Below, one piece after another: positions 1-9,265 of a stretch of DNA of 64,000 bases. The notes under the pieces were generated by a model. The model saw only the letters and a program-made list of their open reading frames with translations, made no database searches and was not told the origin of the DNA. The stretch spans positions 1 to 64,000 of the forward strand of contig JACPFF010000015.1 in assembly GCA_016183065.1 (NCBI GenBank), read 5' to 3'. The number at the start of each line of letters is the position of its first letter. The stretch's first letter is position 1. Both the position numbers and the translations under genes were made by a program. This DNA is from Deltaproteobacteria bacterium. Its GTDB lineage: Bacteria > UBA10199 > GCA-002796325 > JACPFF01.

Positions 1-2
1 TT

Positions 3-110
3 CACAACGTATATTTTGAGAGCCTTGGCGATGTCATAGATGTGGTGGAGAAAACGTTTTGCGATTGGCGATTACGAAGTCAGGTTCTGCAATCGTTATG
101 CGTTGTTTGA
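3..110 (+). mobile_element. 3' end of an IS630-like transposase gene (fragment)
   Basis: An open frame runs in from the left edge and stops at TGA 108-110, leaving 35 codons. The peptide (beginning HNVYFESLGDVIDVVEKTF) looks like the extreme C-terminus of DDE transposases of the IS630 group, which end in a short helical tail after the HN-containing segment. No terminal inverted repeat could be identified between this stop and the broken gene that starts at 124. The family assignment rests on a short match remembered from family members, so it is tentative. Confidence 0.35.
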
Positions 111-123
111 TTTCGGCATTTAT

Positions 124-654
124 TTATGACGCCGAGTATAAAACTTTTTTTTGATCCTTGTTCACTCCACGCAGAGAGAATAAGTCAGACAATGTTTGAA
201 GTAATGGACGAATAAACTTGAAGGGAAGGAAGAAGATTATCACGTAATGCCCGACCGAAAAGTTTATCACTTTCTCGCCAGACGATACTTCGGCAATGAT
301 CAGTAAGAGCAATAAAGAAGCAACCACATTCAGAAACGCGAGCAAGCCGCTTGAACGGACAAAAACCATTGTACTGAAAAAGATGAGTGGCACCAAAAGC
401 CAAATAACGTCTTTGCTTATCCGCTTTCTGAAGATGTTTGCATTAGCAATAAACCCCGCTACAACAAGAATGACATAGAGGGGGAAGGCAACGCCTGGAA
501 TTTTTTCATAGAAAAAATAATCAAAAAACAAACCTAATACTAAAGACACTCCGGATACGGATCCGGCTTTTGCCAAGATGTTCGATTGTGAGTTTTGCAT
601 ATTCATAAGGGTTTGGCTCAGTGAACATTTCATTAATGCGAGCAAACCCCTCAT
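124..654 (-). pseudogene. N-terminal fragment of a DUF4173-type membrane protein
   Basis: This encodes 176 residues with about four hydrophobic membrane spans. The segment around FFDYFFYEKIPGVAFPLYV matches the first span and loop of DUF4173/DUF4153-type polytopic membrane proteins of unknown function, which are normally several hundred residues long. Here the frame stops right after a basic stretch (NKDQKKVLYSAS), exactly where an IS630-like transposase remnant begins on the other strand, so the gene looks cut by that insertion. Internal ATG codons at 633 and 606 are possible alternative starts. The base composition is clearly more AT-rich than the rest of the window, which suggests transferred DNA. 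Function unknown. Confidence 0.5.
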
Positions 655-678
655 CCTGAAAAATCATTGAGTTTTGAT

Positions 679-756
679 TGGTCGGGGTGAGAGGATTTGA
701 ACCTCCGACTTCTACGTCCCGAACGTAGCGCTCTAGCCAGGCTGAGCTACACCCCG
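679..756 (-). tRNA. tRNA-Pro (CGG)
   Basis: Read on the minus strand, this folds as a complete cloverleaf. The acceptor CGGGGTG pairs with CACCCCG, the D-arm has the usual AGCTCAG, the anticodon loop TTCGGGA gives anticodon CGG (proline), and the T-arm contains GGTTCAAATCC. The CCA tail is encoded. It lies between the AT-rich broken membrane gene and the VapBC pair; tRNA genes are common integration sites, which fits mobile debris on its far side. Confidence 0.95.
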
Positions 757-850
757 AAAATGTGTCGTGGCTGTAGCGAAAAACGCGCGATGTGGCAAGA
801 GGGAAGCCGCAAAAAAGTCAAGGTCCCCTGCCGAGGAACGGTGGGGTCTA

Positions 851-1285
851 CTATGCCGCCAAGACCGGGATGGCAACATCGGCACACACGGCGGCCAGGC
901 GGCGGTCAAAGGTGCACATCTGTATCGGTGTGGTATTTCGCTGTGTGAAGAACAGGGCCGTTGCAACATGCAAGGCGTCAAGCGTGCGACATGATGCGAG
1001 TTGCATCTCTTGGCGCACGATATCCAGAATCAGCGTATCAATGACACGGAGGGTGAGTTCGTCCAGCGCTTGGGCCAGAACGGCTTCAGCGTGGGCAAGC
1101 CATGCCAGGTCGTACCGTGTTGGCTGACGACGGTGGAGGCGGCGCAGCACGATGCGACACTCCGCCTCCACCAGGATGGAACTGACACGATCCTCATGCG
1201 CATGCCAGAGTGTTGCAGCCTTGGCTGCACGGCAGTCCTGTGTGAGGAGGGAGAGCATGACACTCGCGTCAAAGTAGACGGGCAT
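851..1285 (-). CDS. vapC: PIN-domain ribonuclease toxin (VapC-like)
   Basis: A 144-residue PIN-domain protein. The acidic metal-binding residues are visible: Asp6 in YFDAS, Glu40/Glu42 in LVEAECR, an Asp in RTLDALHVATA, and a C-terminal Asp in TFDRRLA. VapC toxins of this kind cleave tRNA or rRNA to arrest translation and are held inactive by a partner antitoxin. The ATG overlaps the TAA of the upstream antitoxin gene by one base, so the two are translated together. Length and motif order are normal for the family, and nothing suggests inactivation. The RNA target cannot be inferred. Confidence 0.9.
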   Translation of the reverse strand: MPVYFDASVMLSLLTQDCRAAKAATLWHAHEDRVSSILVEAECRIVLRRLHRRQPTRYDLAWLAHAEAVLAQALDELTLRVIDTLILDIVRQEMQLASCRTLDALHVATALFFTQRNTTPIQMCTFDRRLAAVCADVAIPVLAA

Positions 1286-1587
1286 TATTGGCGGTCCTCA
1301 CGGGTCTCATCGAGCAATGCGAGGCTATCGAGATCGGTCTGTTCTATCGGTTTTTTCACAAAGGCGCGACTCGTGCGATGTCGTGCCCGCCGGACCAGAC
1401 CGCGTTCGGCTTCCTCATTGAGGTAGGCGTCCCACCGGGTCGTTTGCCAGGACACCGGAGAGATCGGACGGTGAATTTCTGCAATGATTTCATCATGATC
1501 CGTGACAAAAATCAATGTCCCTTCGCGCACCATTTTCAGGTATCGACTCAGGTTGTTTTTCAGTTCTTTAATACCAACTGATTTCAT
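1285..1587 (-). CDS. vapB: Phd/YefM-type antitoxin of the VapBC pair
   Basis: A 100-residue antitoxin beginning MKSVGIKELKNNLSRYLKMV, the typical Phd/YefM N-terminal DNA-binding fold (start, basic helix, then a T/D-rich strand FVTDHDEIIAEI). The C-terminal half is charged and would wrap the toxin. The start at 1587 is preferred because family members begin right before this motif; an ATG at 1593 adds two residues but lies inside the operator palindrome. The gene probably represses its own promoter through the inverted repeat at 1592-1618. It ends overlapping the toxin start, as in most type II toxin-antitoxin operons. Confidence 0.85.
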   Translation of the reverse strand: MKSVGIKELKNNLSRYLKMVREGTLIFVTDHDEIIAEIHRPISPVSWQTTRWDAYLNEEAERGLVRRARHRTSRAFVKKPIEQTDLDSLALLDETREDRQ

Positions 1588-1591
1588 CTTC

Positions 1592-1618
1592 ATATAGTAG
1601 CTACAGTGGCTACTATAT
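1592..1618. promoter_or_regulatory. Inverted-repeat operator of the vapBC operon
   Basis: A perfect inverted repeat with arms ATATAGTAGC and GCTACTATAT and a 7-base centre lies right at the antitoxin start codon. Phd-type antitoxins bind such palindromes to autoregulate the operon. No good Shine-Dalgarno sequence lies before the antitoxin ATG, so transcription may start inside or next to this site. Confidence 0.7.
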
Positions 1619-1693
1619 GTCAACTGGTAACAGATATAGAACCATCATCGGCCAACGTGGGTGTGTCGCATTTGTTCTGTTGTTGACTGCCAC

Positions 1694-2263
1694 CTAAAAA
1701 TGAAACGCGAGGCCACCGCGGGCGGTGACGGGAAAGAGACCTTTGCCGTTATTACTCCCGAAGGAGTCGATCATGCCGATGGAATTGAAGGTGCCAACGG
1801 CATAGGCAGAGAGGGCCGGGGTGAAATAGCAGTCGAGGCCGAGGCCGGCCGTGGCGCCGAATCCAAAGGCCTTGGTCCCATCCCCGCGCGAGCCCTCTGA
1901 GGTAAGATGCAGGCCGATGCCGATCGCCGCAAAGGGATCGATGCGGCCGGCCGAGGGGAGAAAGTAGTATTTGAGCAAGACGCTCGGCATGGTGAAGAAA
2001 ATGATGTCGCCATCACCCGCGTTGGGACCGCTCCCATCCTGCATCTCCACGCCAAAGAGGAATTGCGCCGAGAGGTGCTGTGCAAAGCGGTAATCAAAAT
2101 AGACATGGCCGCCGATACCCGGATCGAGTTGCGGATGGCCTTCGATGAGGAAGAAGTTCCCGGTGGCCCCGACCCCAAACGACATGTTCTCCGCAGTGCC
2201 GAGCGCTGGCGTGAAACAGCTCAGGTGCAAGAGAGTGACGACGAGGGGCCATTTTCGGGTCAT
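1694..2263 (-). CDS. Small secreted outer-membrane beta-barrel protein
   Basis: A 189-residue protein with a signal peptide (MTRKWPLVVTLLHLSCF, cleavage near ALGTA). It is followed by alternating hydrophobic and polar strands rich in Gly and aromatic residues, and ends in a terminal Phe (GGLAFHF), the usual signature of outer-membrane barrels of the OmpW/OmpA-barrel type. The ATG at 2263 is chosen for its GAGGG ribosome-binding site 5 bases upstream; an ATG at 2275 is possible. About eight strands fit the length. Ligand and role cannot be told. It is transcribed divergently from the next gene, with both promoters in roughly 2264-2370. Confidence 0.6.
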   Translation of the reverse strand: MTRKWPLVVTLLHLSCFTPALGTAENMSFGVGATGNFFLIEGHPQLDPGIGGHVYFDYRFAQHLSAQFLFGVEMQDGSGPNAGDGDIIFFTMPSVLLKYYFLPSAGRIDPFAAIGIGLHLTSEGSRGDGTKAFGFGATAGLGLDCYFTPALSAYAVGTFNSIGMIDSFGSNNGKGLFPVTARGGLAFHF

Positions 2264-2370
2264 GCGGACCCTCATATCCAAAAGAGCGCGCGGAATCAAT
2301 CTTGATTCTTTTTCCGACCCTGACTAGTGACCGGCGGATGGTTCCACGCACAGGGAATGCGGCAGCGGAC

Positions 2371-3027
2371 ATGATGACGGAGAGCATGGTTGTCGCGCCA
2401 TCGTTGTCGTTGCGGCATCAGCTCCAGTGGTGGCGCAAGGTCATGCATATGACCACCGGTGCGATCGGCTTTTTCCTCTATGGACATCTCGGCTGGGACC
2501 GCTCGACGATGATCGTCGTCACCGGGGTTGCAGTGGTCATGGCGCTCGGTCTGGAGTGGTGGCGTCGCAACCATGCCGACGTCAATGACCGACTCTGTCG
2601 CTGGTTTGCCTGTTGTATGCGCGAACACGAGCGATGGGAGTGCTCCTCTGCCACCTGGTATCTCCTCTCCATGTGGGGGGTCTTTCTCTGTTGTCCGCGG
2701 GCCGTTGCGCTCTTGACGCTCTGGTTTGTCGCCTTTGGGGATACGGCGGCCGGGATCGTCGGGAGCCGGTGGGGGCGGCATCGGGTGACCCGACATGTCT
2801 CGCTGGAAGGCGCGGCAGCGGCGTTTGCCGTCTGTGCCCTTGGCGGGTGGATCCTGGCCCCGACCCTGGTACTTGACGGTGACGTGGTCATCCGTGCGTG
2901 GTTTGCCCTGATGGGGGGCCTGATTGGCATGATGGCCGAAGGGGCCTTTCATCTGTGGGACGATAACCTCTCCATTCCGCTTTTTTCCGCGCCATTGCTG
3001 TGGGGATTGACCACACTCTTCGCATAA
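2371..3027 (+). CDS. Dolichol/polyprenol-kinase or CDP-diglyceride-synthase-like membrane protein
   Basis: A protein of about 218 residues with six or seven hydrophobic spans. The central segment WFVAFGDTAAGIVGSRWG followed by SLEGAAAAF is the characteristic motif of the diacylglycerol/polyprenol (dolichol) kinase and SEC59 family, related to CdsA. These proteins phosphorylate lipid alcohols, usually with CTP, in the cytoplasmic membrane. The start is uncertain: ATG codons at 2338, 2371 and 2386 are all in frame and none has a strong ribosome-binding site. It stands alone upstream of the sucA operon, separated by a hairpin repeat. The substrate is unknown. Confidence 0.6.
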   Translation: MMTESMVVAPSLSLRHQLQWWRKVMHMTTGAIGFFLYGHLGWDRSTMIVVTGVAVVMALGLEWWRRNHADVNDRLCRWFACCMREHERWECSSATWYLLSMWGVFLCCPRAVALLTLWFVAFGDTAAGIVGSRWGRHRVTRHVSLEGAAAAFAVCALGGWILAPTLVLDGDVVIRAWFALMGGLIGMMAEGAFHLWDDNLSIPLFSAPLLWGLTTLFA

Positions 3028-3068
3028 GAAATCCCGCGATCGACGTTGCATCGAGCAGCGAATTGCGA

Positions 3069-3169
3069 TATGGTGCGTTAACTTTTCCTGAGCACATGCG
3101 TCATACGGTACCATAAGTATTTCTAACGTTTCATGAGCACATTTGTACTCATGAAACGTTAGAAATACT
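3069..3169. repeat. Dispersed hairpin repeat, copy 1
   Basis: A 101-base element whose right half is a perfect 22-base-pair hairpin (arms 3116-3137 and 3148-3169, loop CACATTTGTA). Its first 63 bases match a second copy at 47547 onward at 59 positions, and a third hairpin-only copy lies at 50258-50310. It sits in the long leader of the sucA operon. It could act as a terminator for the upstream gene, an RNA-processing site, or be a miniature mobile element. No run of T follows the stem, which argues against a classical intrinsic terminator. Confidence 0.85.
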
Positions 3170-3203
3170 ATATCTCGCCGCCTTGCTCTCCACGCGCCGT
3201 GTA

Positions 3204-3224
3204 ACGATATCATGACGATATCAT
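3204..3224. promoter_or_regulatory. Tandem direct repeat upstream of sucA
   Basis: The decamer ACGATATCAT occurs twice with one intervening base, an 11-base period (about one helical turn), each with a GATATC core. It ends about 12 bases before the sucA start and overlaps the region just upstream of the AAGGA ribosome-binding site. Its position suggests an operator or translation-control site; this is inference only. Confidence 0.35.
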
Positions 3225-3236
3225 AAGGATAGGGGT

Positions 3237-6029
3237 ATGCCGCGTATTGAGTTACTCCCATATCTGGGGAACGCCGGGATCGAGGCCCTGGATAGCCTCT
3301 ATCAGCACTATCTCGAGAATCCCGCTGCCGTGCCGAATGAATGGCGGCGTTTTTTTGAGGGGTTTCAGTTTGCCCAATCATCGGCCAATGGCCACACGGT
3401 CTCGGCCCGCGCCGCCGAACCTGGGACGACGGTTGGGGAGCGCGAAATCGCGGTCCTCAACCTGATCAATGCCTATCGCATGCGTGGGCACCTCTTTACA
3501 CGGACAAATCCGGTGAGGGAGCGGCGGCACTATCGTCCCACGCTGGACCTGGAAAATTTTGGACTCTCGGACCAAGACCTCGAGACGGTCTATGCCTCGG
3601 GGTGCGAATTGGGGCTCGGCCCCACGACGTTGCGGGAGATTCTGGAGTGCCTGCAGCAGACCTACTGCCGTTCCATTGGCGCGGAATATCAATATATCCA
3701 CGATCCGGAGACCGTGCGGTGGTGGCAGACGACGATGGAGTCGACGCGAAACAGGCCGCGTTTTTCGCGGGATGCACAGCACCAGATATTGCGAAAATTG
3801 GCGGAAGCGGTCCTTCTGGAGCACTTTCTCCATGGCAAGTTTGTGGGACAGAAACGGTTTTCACTGGAAGGCGTGGAGGCGGCGATTCCGGCACTTGATG
3901 CCTTGATTGATCGCGGATCGGCGTTGGGCGTTCAGGAGTTTGTCATCGGTATGGCGCATCGCGGGCGACTCAATGTGTTGGCCAATATTTTGGGGAAATC
4001 CTTTGAGCAGATTGTTGCCGAGTTCAAGGGAAATGGTTTCGAAGATACCTCCTTTGACGGGGACGTGAAATACCACCTCGGCTATTGCAACCACTACACC
4101 CTCCCGAATGGGCGCCGCGTGCAGCTGACGCTGCTCCCCAATCCCTCCCATCTGGAGGCGGTGGATCCCGTGGTCGAGGGGACCGTGCGGGCCAGACTCG
4201 ATCACGGATATGGCGGGAACTCCGATGCGATCTGTCCGGTGTTGTTGCATGGAGATGCCTCGATTGCCGGCCAGGGGGTGGTCTATGAGGTCTTGCAGAT
4301 GTCCCAACTCGACGGCTATGGCACCGGGGGGACGATCCATCTCGTCTTGAATAACCAGCTCGGCTTTACGACCCATTACCTCGACGGGCGGTCGAGCACG
4401 TACTGCACGGATGTCGCCAAGGTGACGCGGTCCCCCGTGTTGCATGTCAATGCCGACGACGTGGAGGCTGTGGTCTTTACCATGCACCTGGCGATTGCCT
4501 ATCGGCAAAAATTTCACCGGGATGTCTTTATTGACCTGCTCGGCTACCGCAAACACGGTCACAACGAAGGGGATGAACCGCGATTTACGCAACCGGTCCT
4601 CTACAAGCTGATCGAGCAACATGCGCATCCGCTGGCGATCTATCGGGAGCAGTTGCAGCAGGGGGGGGAGTGGACGGCGGCCGATCTCGATGCCGTGGAA
4701 CAGGCATGTCGCGAGCGGCTGGATCGGGCATTTGCCAGGGCAAAAGAGACGCCAACCGTGGGGCCCCACGGACTCACGCCCGTGGCACCCTGGGAGGAGG
4801 CTTCGCCTGAGCACGACGCCCCCCGGGCCGAAGAAGGGTGGGAGGGGATGCGGACCCCCACTGATGCGGAGGTTGCCCAGTCACCGGATACGGGCGTTGC
4901 CGATGGCCGGCTCCGCGCGCTCGGTGAGGCGATGTTGACGATTCCGCCTGACGTGACGCCATTCCGGAAGATTGAAAAACTCTTTGAAGATCGCCGCCGC
5001 CTGCTGCACGACGGGGAGCGGCTCGATTGGGCCCTGGGCGAATGGCTGGCCTATGCCACGCTCCTCGACGAAGGGATTGGCGTGCGCATCTCCGGGCAGG
5101 ATTGTGAACGTGGCACGTTTTCGCATCGTCACGCCGTCATCACGGTGAAGGATTCGGAAGAAGAGTTTGTGCCGCTCCGGCATTTGCATGAGGGACAGGG
5201 GCCCTTTGAAATTTACAACTCGCCATTGTCCGAATATGGTGTCCTGGGGTTCGAATATGGCTATGCCCTGGCGAGCCCGCAGACACTGGTCATCTGGGAG
5301 GCCCAGTTCGGGGACTTCATGAATGGGGCGCAGATCATCATCGATCAGTATCTCGCCGCCGCGGAAACAAAGTGGCAGCGGATGAATGGCCTCGTCCTCT
5401 TTTTGCCGCACGGCCACGAGGGGCAGGGGCCGGAGCATTCCTCGGCGCGGGTGGAACGGTTTCTGACGCTCTGCGCGGACAACTACCTGCAGGTGGCTAA
5501 TTGCACCACGCCGGCGAATTTTTTCCATCTGTTGCGTCGACAGATGCACCGTGATTTTCGGCGGCCACTCGTGGTGTTTACGCCGAAGAGCCTGCTGCGA
5601 CATCCGCAATGCGTCAGTCCGTTGGATGATTTTGCCCGTGGCGGTTTTCGCGAGGTGATTGACGATGCGACGGACGATCCGCGGCGGATTCGGCGGGTCC
5701 TCTGTTGCTCAGGGAAGATCTATTATGAATTGTTGGCCTATCGGACGGAGTATGCGCGGCATGAGGTCGCGATCGTGCGGTTGGAACAGCTCTCTCCCTT
5801 TCCCCGGTGCCAACTCGACCGACTCGTGCAGCGTTACCAGGCCGCCGAGACGTGGTCGTGGGTGCAGGAAGAACCGATCAACATGGGGGCCGCCGCATTC
5901 CTGCAGCGCGAGTGGGGGGGGATGCCGCTCACCATGGTGGCGCGGCGAGGTCGTGCCAGTCCGGCCACCGGATTCCCTTCGCATCATGCCCAGCAACAAA
6001 TAGCCGTGATTCAGGAGGCGTTTACGTAA
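3237..6029 (+). CDS. sucA: 2-oxoglutarate dehydrogenase E1 component
   Basis: A 930-residue thiamine-diphosphate enzyme that decarboxylates 2-oxoglutarate and passes the succinyl group to the lipoyl domain of SucB. The N-terminus ([20 protein letters not shown]) is the standard SucA E2-binding leader. Other hallmarks are the [11 protein letters not shown] core, the [19 protein letters not shown] diphosphate-binding segment, and the C-terminal transketolase part with [27 protein letters not shown] and [16 protein letters not shown]. Length is close to E. coli SucA. Odd: residues about 507-527, in the linker between the two halves, are encoded by a palindromic repeat also found in the Tad region. 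An AAGGA ribosome-binding site precedes the ATG. It is the first gene of sucA-sucB-lpd. Confidence 0.97.
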   Translation: MPRIELLPYLGNAGIEALDSLYQHYLENPAAVPNEWRRFFEGFQFAQSSANGHTVSARAAEPGTTVGEREIAVLNLINAYRMRGHLFTRTNPVRERRHYRPTLDLENFGLSDQDLETVYASGCELGLGPTTLREILECLQQTYCRSIGAEYQYIHDPETVRWWQTTMESTRNRPRFSRDAQHQILRKLAEAVLLEHFLHGKFVGQKRFSLEGVEAAIPALDALIDRGSALGVQEFVIGMAHRGRLNVLANILGKSFEQIVAEFKGNGFEDTSFDGDVKYHLGYCNHYTLPNGRRVQLTLLPNPSHLEAVDPVVEGTVRARLDHGYGGNSDAICPVLLHGDASIAGQGVVYEVLQMSQLDGYGTGGTIHLVLNNQLGFTTHYLDGRSSTYCTDVAKVTRSPVLHVNADDVEAVVFTMHLAIAYRQKFHRDVFIDLLGYRKHGHNEGDEPRFTQPVLYKLIEQHAHPLAIYREQLQQGGEWTAADLDAVEQACRERLDRAFARAKETPTVGPHGLTPVAPWEEASPEHDAPRAEEGWEGMRTPTDAEVAQSPDTGVADGRLRALGEAMLTIPPDVTPFRKIEKLFEDRRRLLHDGERLDWALGEWLAYATLLDEGIGVRISGQDCERGTFSHRHAVITVKDSEEEFVPLRHLHEGQGPFEIYNSPLSEYGVLGFEYGYALASPQTLVIWEAQFGDFMNGAQIIIDQYLAAAETKWQRMNGLVLFLPHGHEGQGPEHSSARVERFLTLCADNYLQVANCTTPANFFHLLRRQMHRDFRRPLVVFTPKSLLRHPQCVSPLDDFARGGFREVIDDATDDPRRIRRVLCCSGKIYYELLAYRTEYARHEVAIVRLEQLSPFPRCQLDRLVQRYQAAETWSWVQEEPINMGAAAFLQREWGGMPLTMVARRGRASPATGFPSHHAQQQIAVIQEAFT
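4757..4817 (+). repeat. Palindromic repeat inserted in frame inside sucA
   Basis: These 61 bases match the reverse complement of 27834-27894 at 59 positions. They contain a GC-rich palindrome (GTGGGGCCCCAC) and a hairpin (CCACGG...CCGTGG). In sucA they are read in frame as [20 protein letters not shown] with no stop, in a linker that varies in length among SucA proteins, so the enzyme probably tolerates them. Confidence 0.9.
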
Positions 6030-6040
6030 AGGAGTCGCGT

Positions 6041-7231
6041 ATGTCCATTGCAATGAAGGCCCCGAGTCCGGGAGAATCGATCACCGAGGTGCAAATTGCC
6101 AAGTGGTTCAAGGCCGATGGGGATCCGGTGGCACAAGACGAACCACTCTGCGAAATCGAGTCGGACAAGGCCACGCTGGAAATCACCGCCGAAGCCGCAG
6201 GAGAAGTGCACATTGTCGCCGCAGAAGGGGAGATTGTTCCGGTGGGAGCCGTGATCTGCACGATCGATCCGTCAGCAGCCGGCGCCACACCGGTGAAAAG
6301 AGCGGAGATATCGTCCAGAGACGAAACGCGGAAGGCGGAGGATGAATCACTGGGGGTCGCCTCTCCGGCCGCGGGGAAAATTTTGCGCGAAAAAGAGATC
6401 ATGCCGGCATCAGTCTCCGGGACCGGTCGTGGAGGACGGATCACCAAGACCGATGCGCTGGCCGCGCAACCGCTGGACACACCGGAGGTCCGCCCGCAGG
6501 AAATGCCCGCAGAGCCCCCGGCGGATCCGCATCGACCGGTCCGGCGGGTTCCTCTCTCCATGCTCCGGCGGAGTCTCGCGAAACGGATGGTGGCGGTCAA
6601 AAACGAGACCGCGATGCTGACCACGTTCAATGAAGTCGATATGAGCGCGGTGATGGCGCTGCGCAGGGCCACACAGGACGCATTTCAGCAAAAATTTCAC
6701 GTCAAACTCGGGTTGCTCTCCTTTTTTGCGCGGGCGGCGGTGCAGGCCCTCCTGGCGTTCCCTGCCGTGAATGCGCGGATTGATGAGGGAACGATCGTCT
6801 ATCAGGACTTCATCGACATTGGCATTGCTGTCAGTGCCCCGAAAGGCTTGATGGTGCCGGTGTTGCACAATGTCGAGCGGATGCATGCCGGCGAGATCGA
6901 ACAGCAGATTCGCCACTTGGCGGAACGTGCCCAGGCCGGTCAGCTGGGCATTGCGGAGATGAGCGGGGGAACCTTTACGATTACCAACGGCGGGGTATTT
7001 GGATCCATGCTCTCGACCCCACTCATCAACCCACCGCAGAGTGCGATCCTCGGCATGCACAATATTGTCGAGCGCCCCGTGGCACTCGATGGGAAAGTGG
7101 TCATTCGACCGATCATGTACGTGGCCCTCTCCTATGACCACCGGATGATCGACGGCCGCGAGTCGGTCGGATTTCTCAAACGTGTCAAAGAGGAGATTGA
7201 GAGCCCGGAGCGCTTGTTGACGGGTCTGTAA
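6041..7231 (+). CDS. sucB: Dihydrolipoamide succinyltransferase, E2 of the 2-oxoglutarate dehydrogenase complex
   Basis: A 396-residue protein in three parts. A lipoyl domain (residues 1-75) carries the lipoylated Lys43 in [10 protein letters not shown] peripheral-subunit-binding domain lies around 106-140 ([14 protein letters not shown] to [10 protein letters not shown]). The C-terminal acyltransferase domain ends in the active-site motif [15 protein letters not shown]. It transfers succinyl from SucA to CoA. The ATG at 6041 has an AAAGGAG ribosome-binding site 11 bases after the sucA stop. The linker between the first two domains is short and charged rather than Ala/Pro-rich. SucB is favoured over a pyruvate E2 because it directly follows sucA. 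Confidence 0.96.
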   Translation: MSIAMKAPSPGESITEVQIAKWFKADGDPVAQDEPLCEIESDKATLEITAEAAGEVHIVAAEGEIVPVGAVICTIDPSAAGATPVKRAEISSRDETRKAEDESLGVASPAAGKILREKEIMPASVSGTGRGGRITKTDALAAQPLDTPEVRPQEMPAEPPADPHRPVRRVPLSMLRRSLAKRMVAVKNETAMLTTFNEVDMSAVMALRRATQDAFQQKFHVKLGLLSFFARAAVQALLAFPAVNARIDEGTIVYQDFIDIGIAVSAPKGLMVPVLHNVERMHAGEIEQQIRHLAERAQAGQLGIAEMSGGTFTITNGGVFGSMLSTPLINPPQSAILGMHNIVERPVALDGKVVIRPIMYVALSYDHRMIDGRESVGFLKRVKEEIESPERLLTGL

Positions 7232-7251
7232 GTGAAAGGCATGGGTGTGCG

Positions 7252-8649
<1,398 letters not shown>

Positions 8650-8665
8650 CGAAAGGAGCATGCGA

Positions 8666-9265
8666 ATGAAGCGGGGACTGATCATGACATTGGCAGTGAT
8701 CGTGGGGATTGTGGTCCTGTGTGCCGCGGTCTTTGGCGGGACGTACAACCGGTTGGTTGCTGGAGAGGAAACGGTATCGAGCGCGTGGTCGCAGGTCGAA
8801 AATGTCTATCAACGCCGCGCGGATCTCATCCCCAACCTCGTGGAAACGGTGAAGGGGTATGCCGCGCATGAGCGTGAGACCTTGCAGGGAGTGGTGGAGG
8901 CGCGGTCAAAAGTCTCGCAGATGAAACTCGGTGCGGACGTTGTGAACAATCCGCAGACCCTCACACAGTTTCAGGCCATGCAGGGTGAGCTCTCCTCGGC
9001 ATTGAGTCGTCTCATGGTCGTGGTTGAACGCTATCCCGATCTCAAGGCGAATCAAAATTTTCTCACCCTTCAATCACAACTCGAAGGGACAGAGAACCGC
9101 ATCGCGGTCGAACGGCGGCGCTTCAATGAGGCCGCACAGGCCTTCAACACCATACGGCGGACGTTTCCCAATGTCATCATCGCCAATGTGATGGGATTCG
9201 AGAAGAAGGCCTATTTTGAAGCCGCGGCGGGTGCCGAGCAAGCGCCCACCGTTGAGTTTGAATGA
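8666..9265 (+). CDS. lemA: LemA family membrane protein
   Basis: A 199-residue LemA protein. A single N-terminal membrane span (LIMTLAVIVGIVVLCAAVFG) is followed by the family signature YNRLVAGEETVSSAWSQVENVYQRRADLIPNLV and a long helical region with LTQFQAMQGELSSALSRLMVVVERYPDLKA. The GAAAGGAG ribosome-binding site 7 bases upstream decides for the ATG at 8666 over one at 8660. LemA proteins have no settled biochemical role, but they are often encoded with TPM-domain proteins, as here, where the next start codon overlaps the lemA stop. Confidence 0.93.
   Translation: MKRGLIMTLAVIVGIVVLCAAVFGGTYNRLVAGEETVSSAWSQVENVYQRRADLIPNLVETVKGYAAHERETLQGVVEARSKVSQMKLGADVVNNPQTLTQFQAMQGELSSALSRLMVVVERYPDLKANQNFLTLQSQLEGTENRIAVERRRFNEAAQAFNTIRRTFPNVIIANVMGFEKKAYFEAAAGAEQAPTVEFE

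Noticed and set aside
3116-3169. Classical rho-independent terminator for the gene ending at 3027
   Set aside because: The hairpin is strong but no T-tract follows on either strand, and it is part of a dispersed repeat, so termination is only a possibility.
2296-3381. Long minus-strand open frame (361 codons) across the polyprenol-kinase gene and the sucA start
   Set aside because: Antisense to conserved genes, composition-driven, runs through the hairpin repeat, and shows no family pattern.
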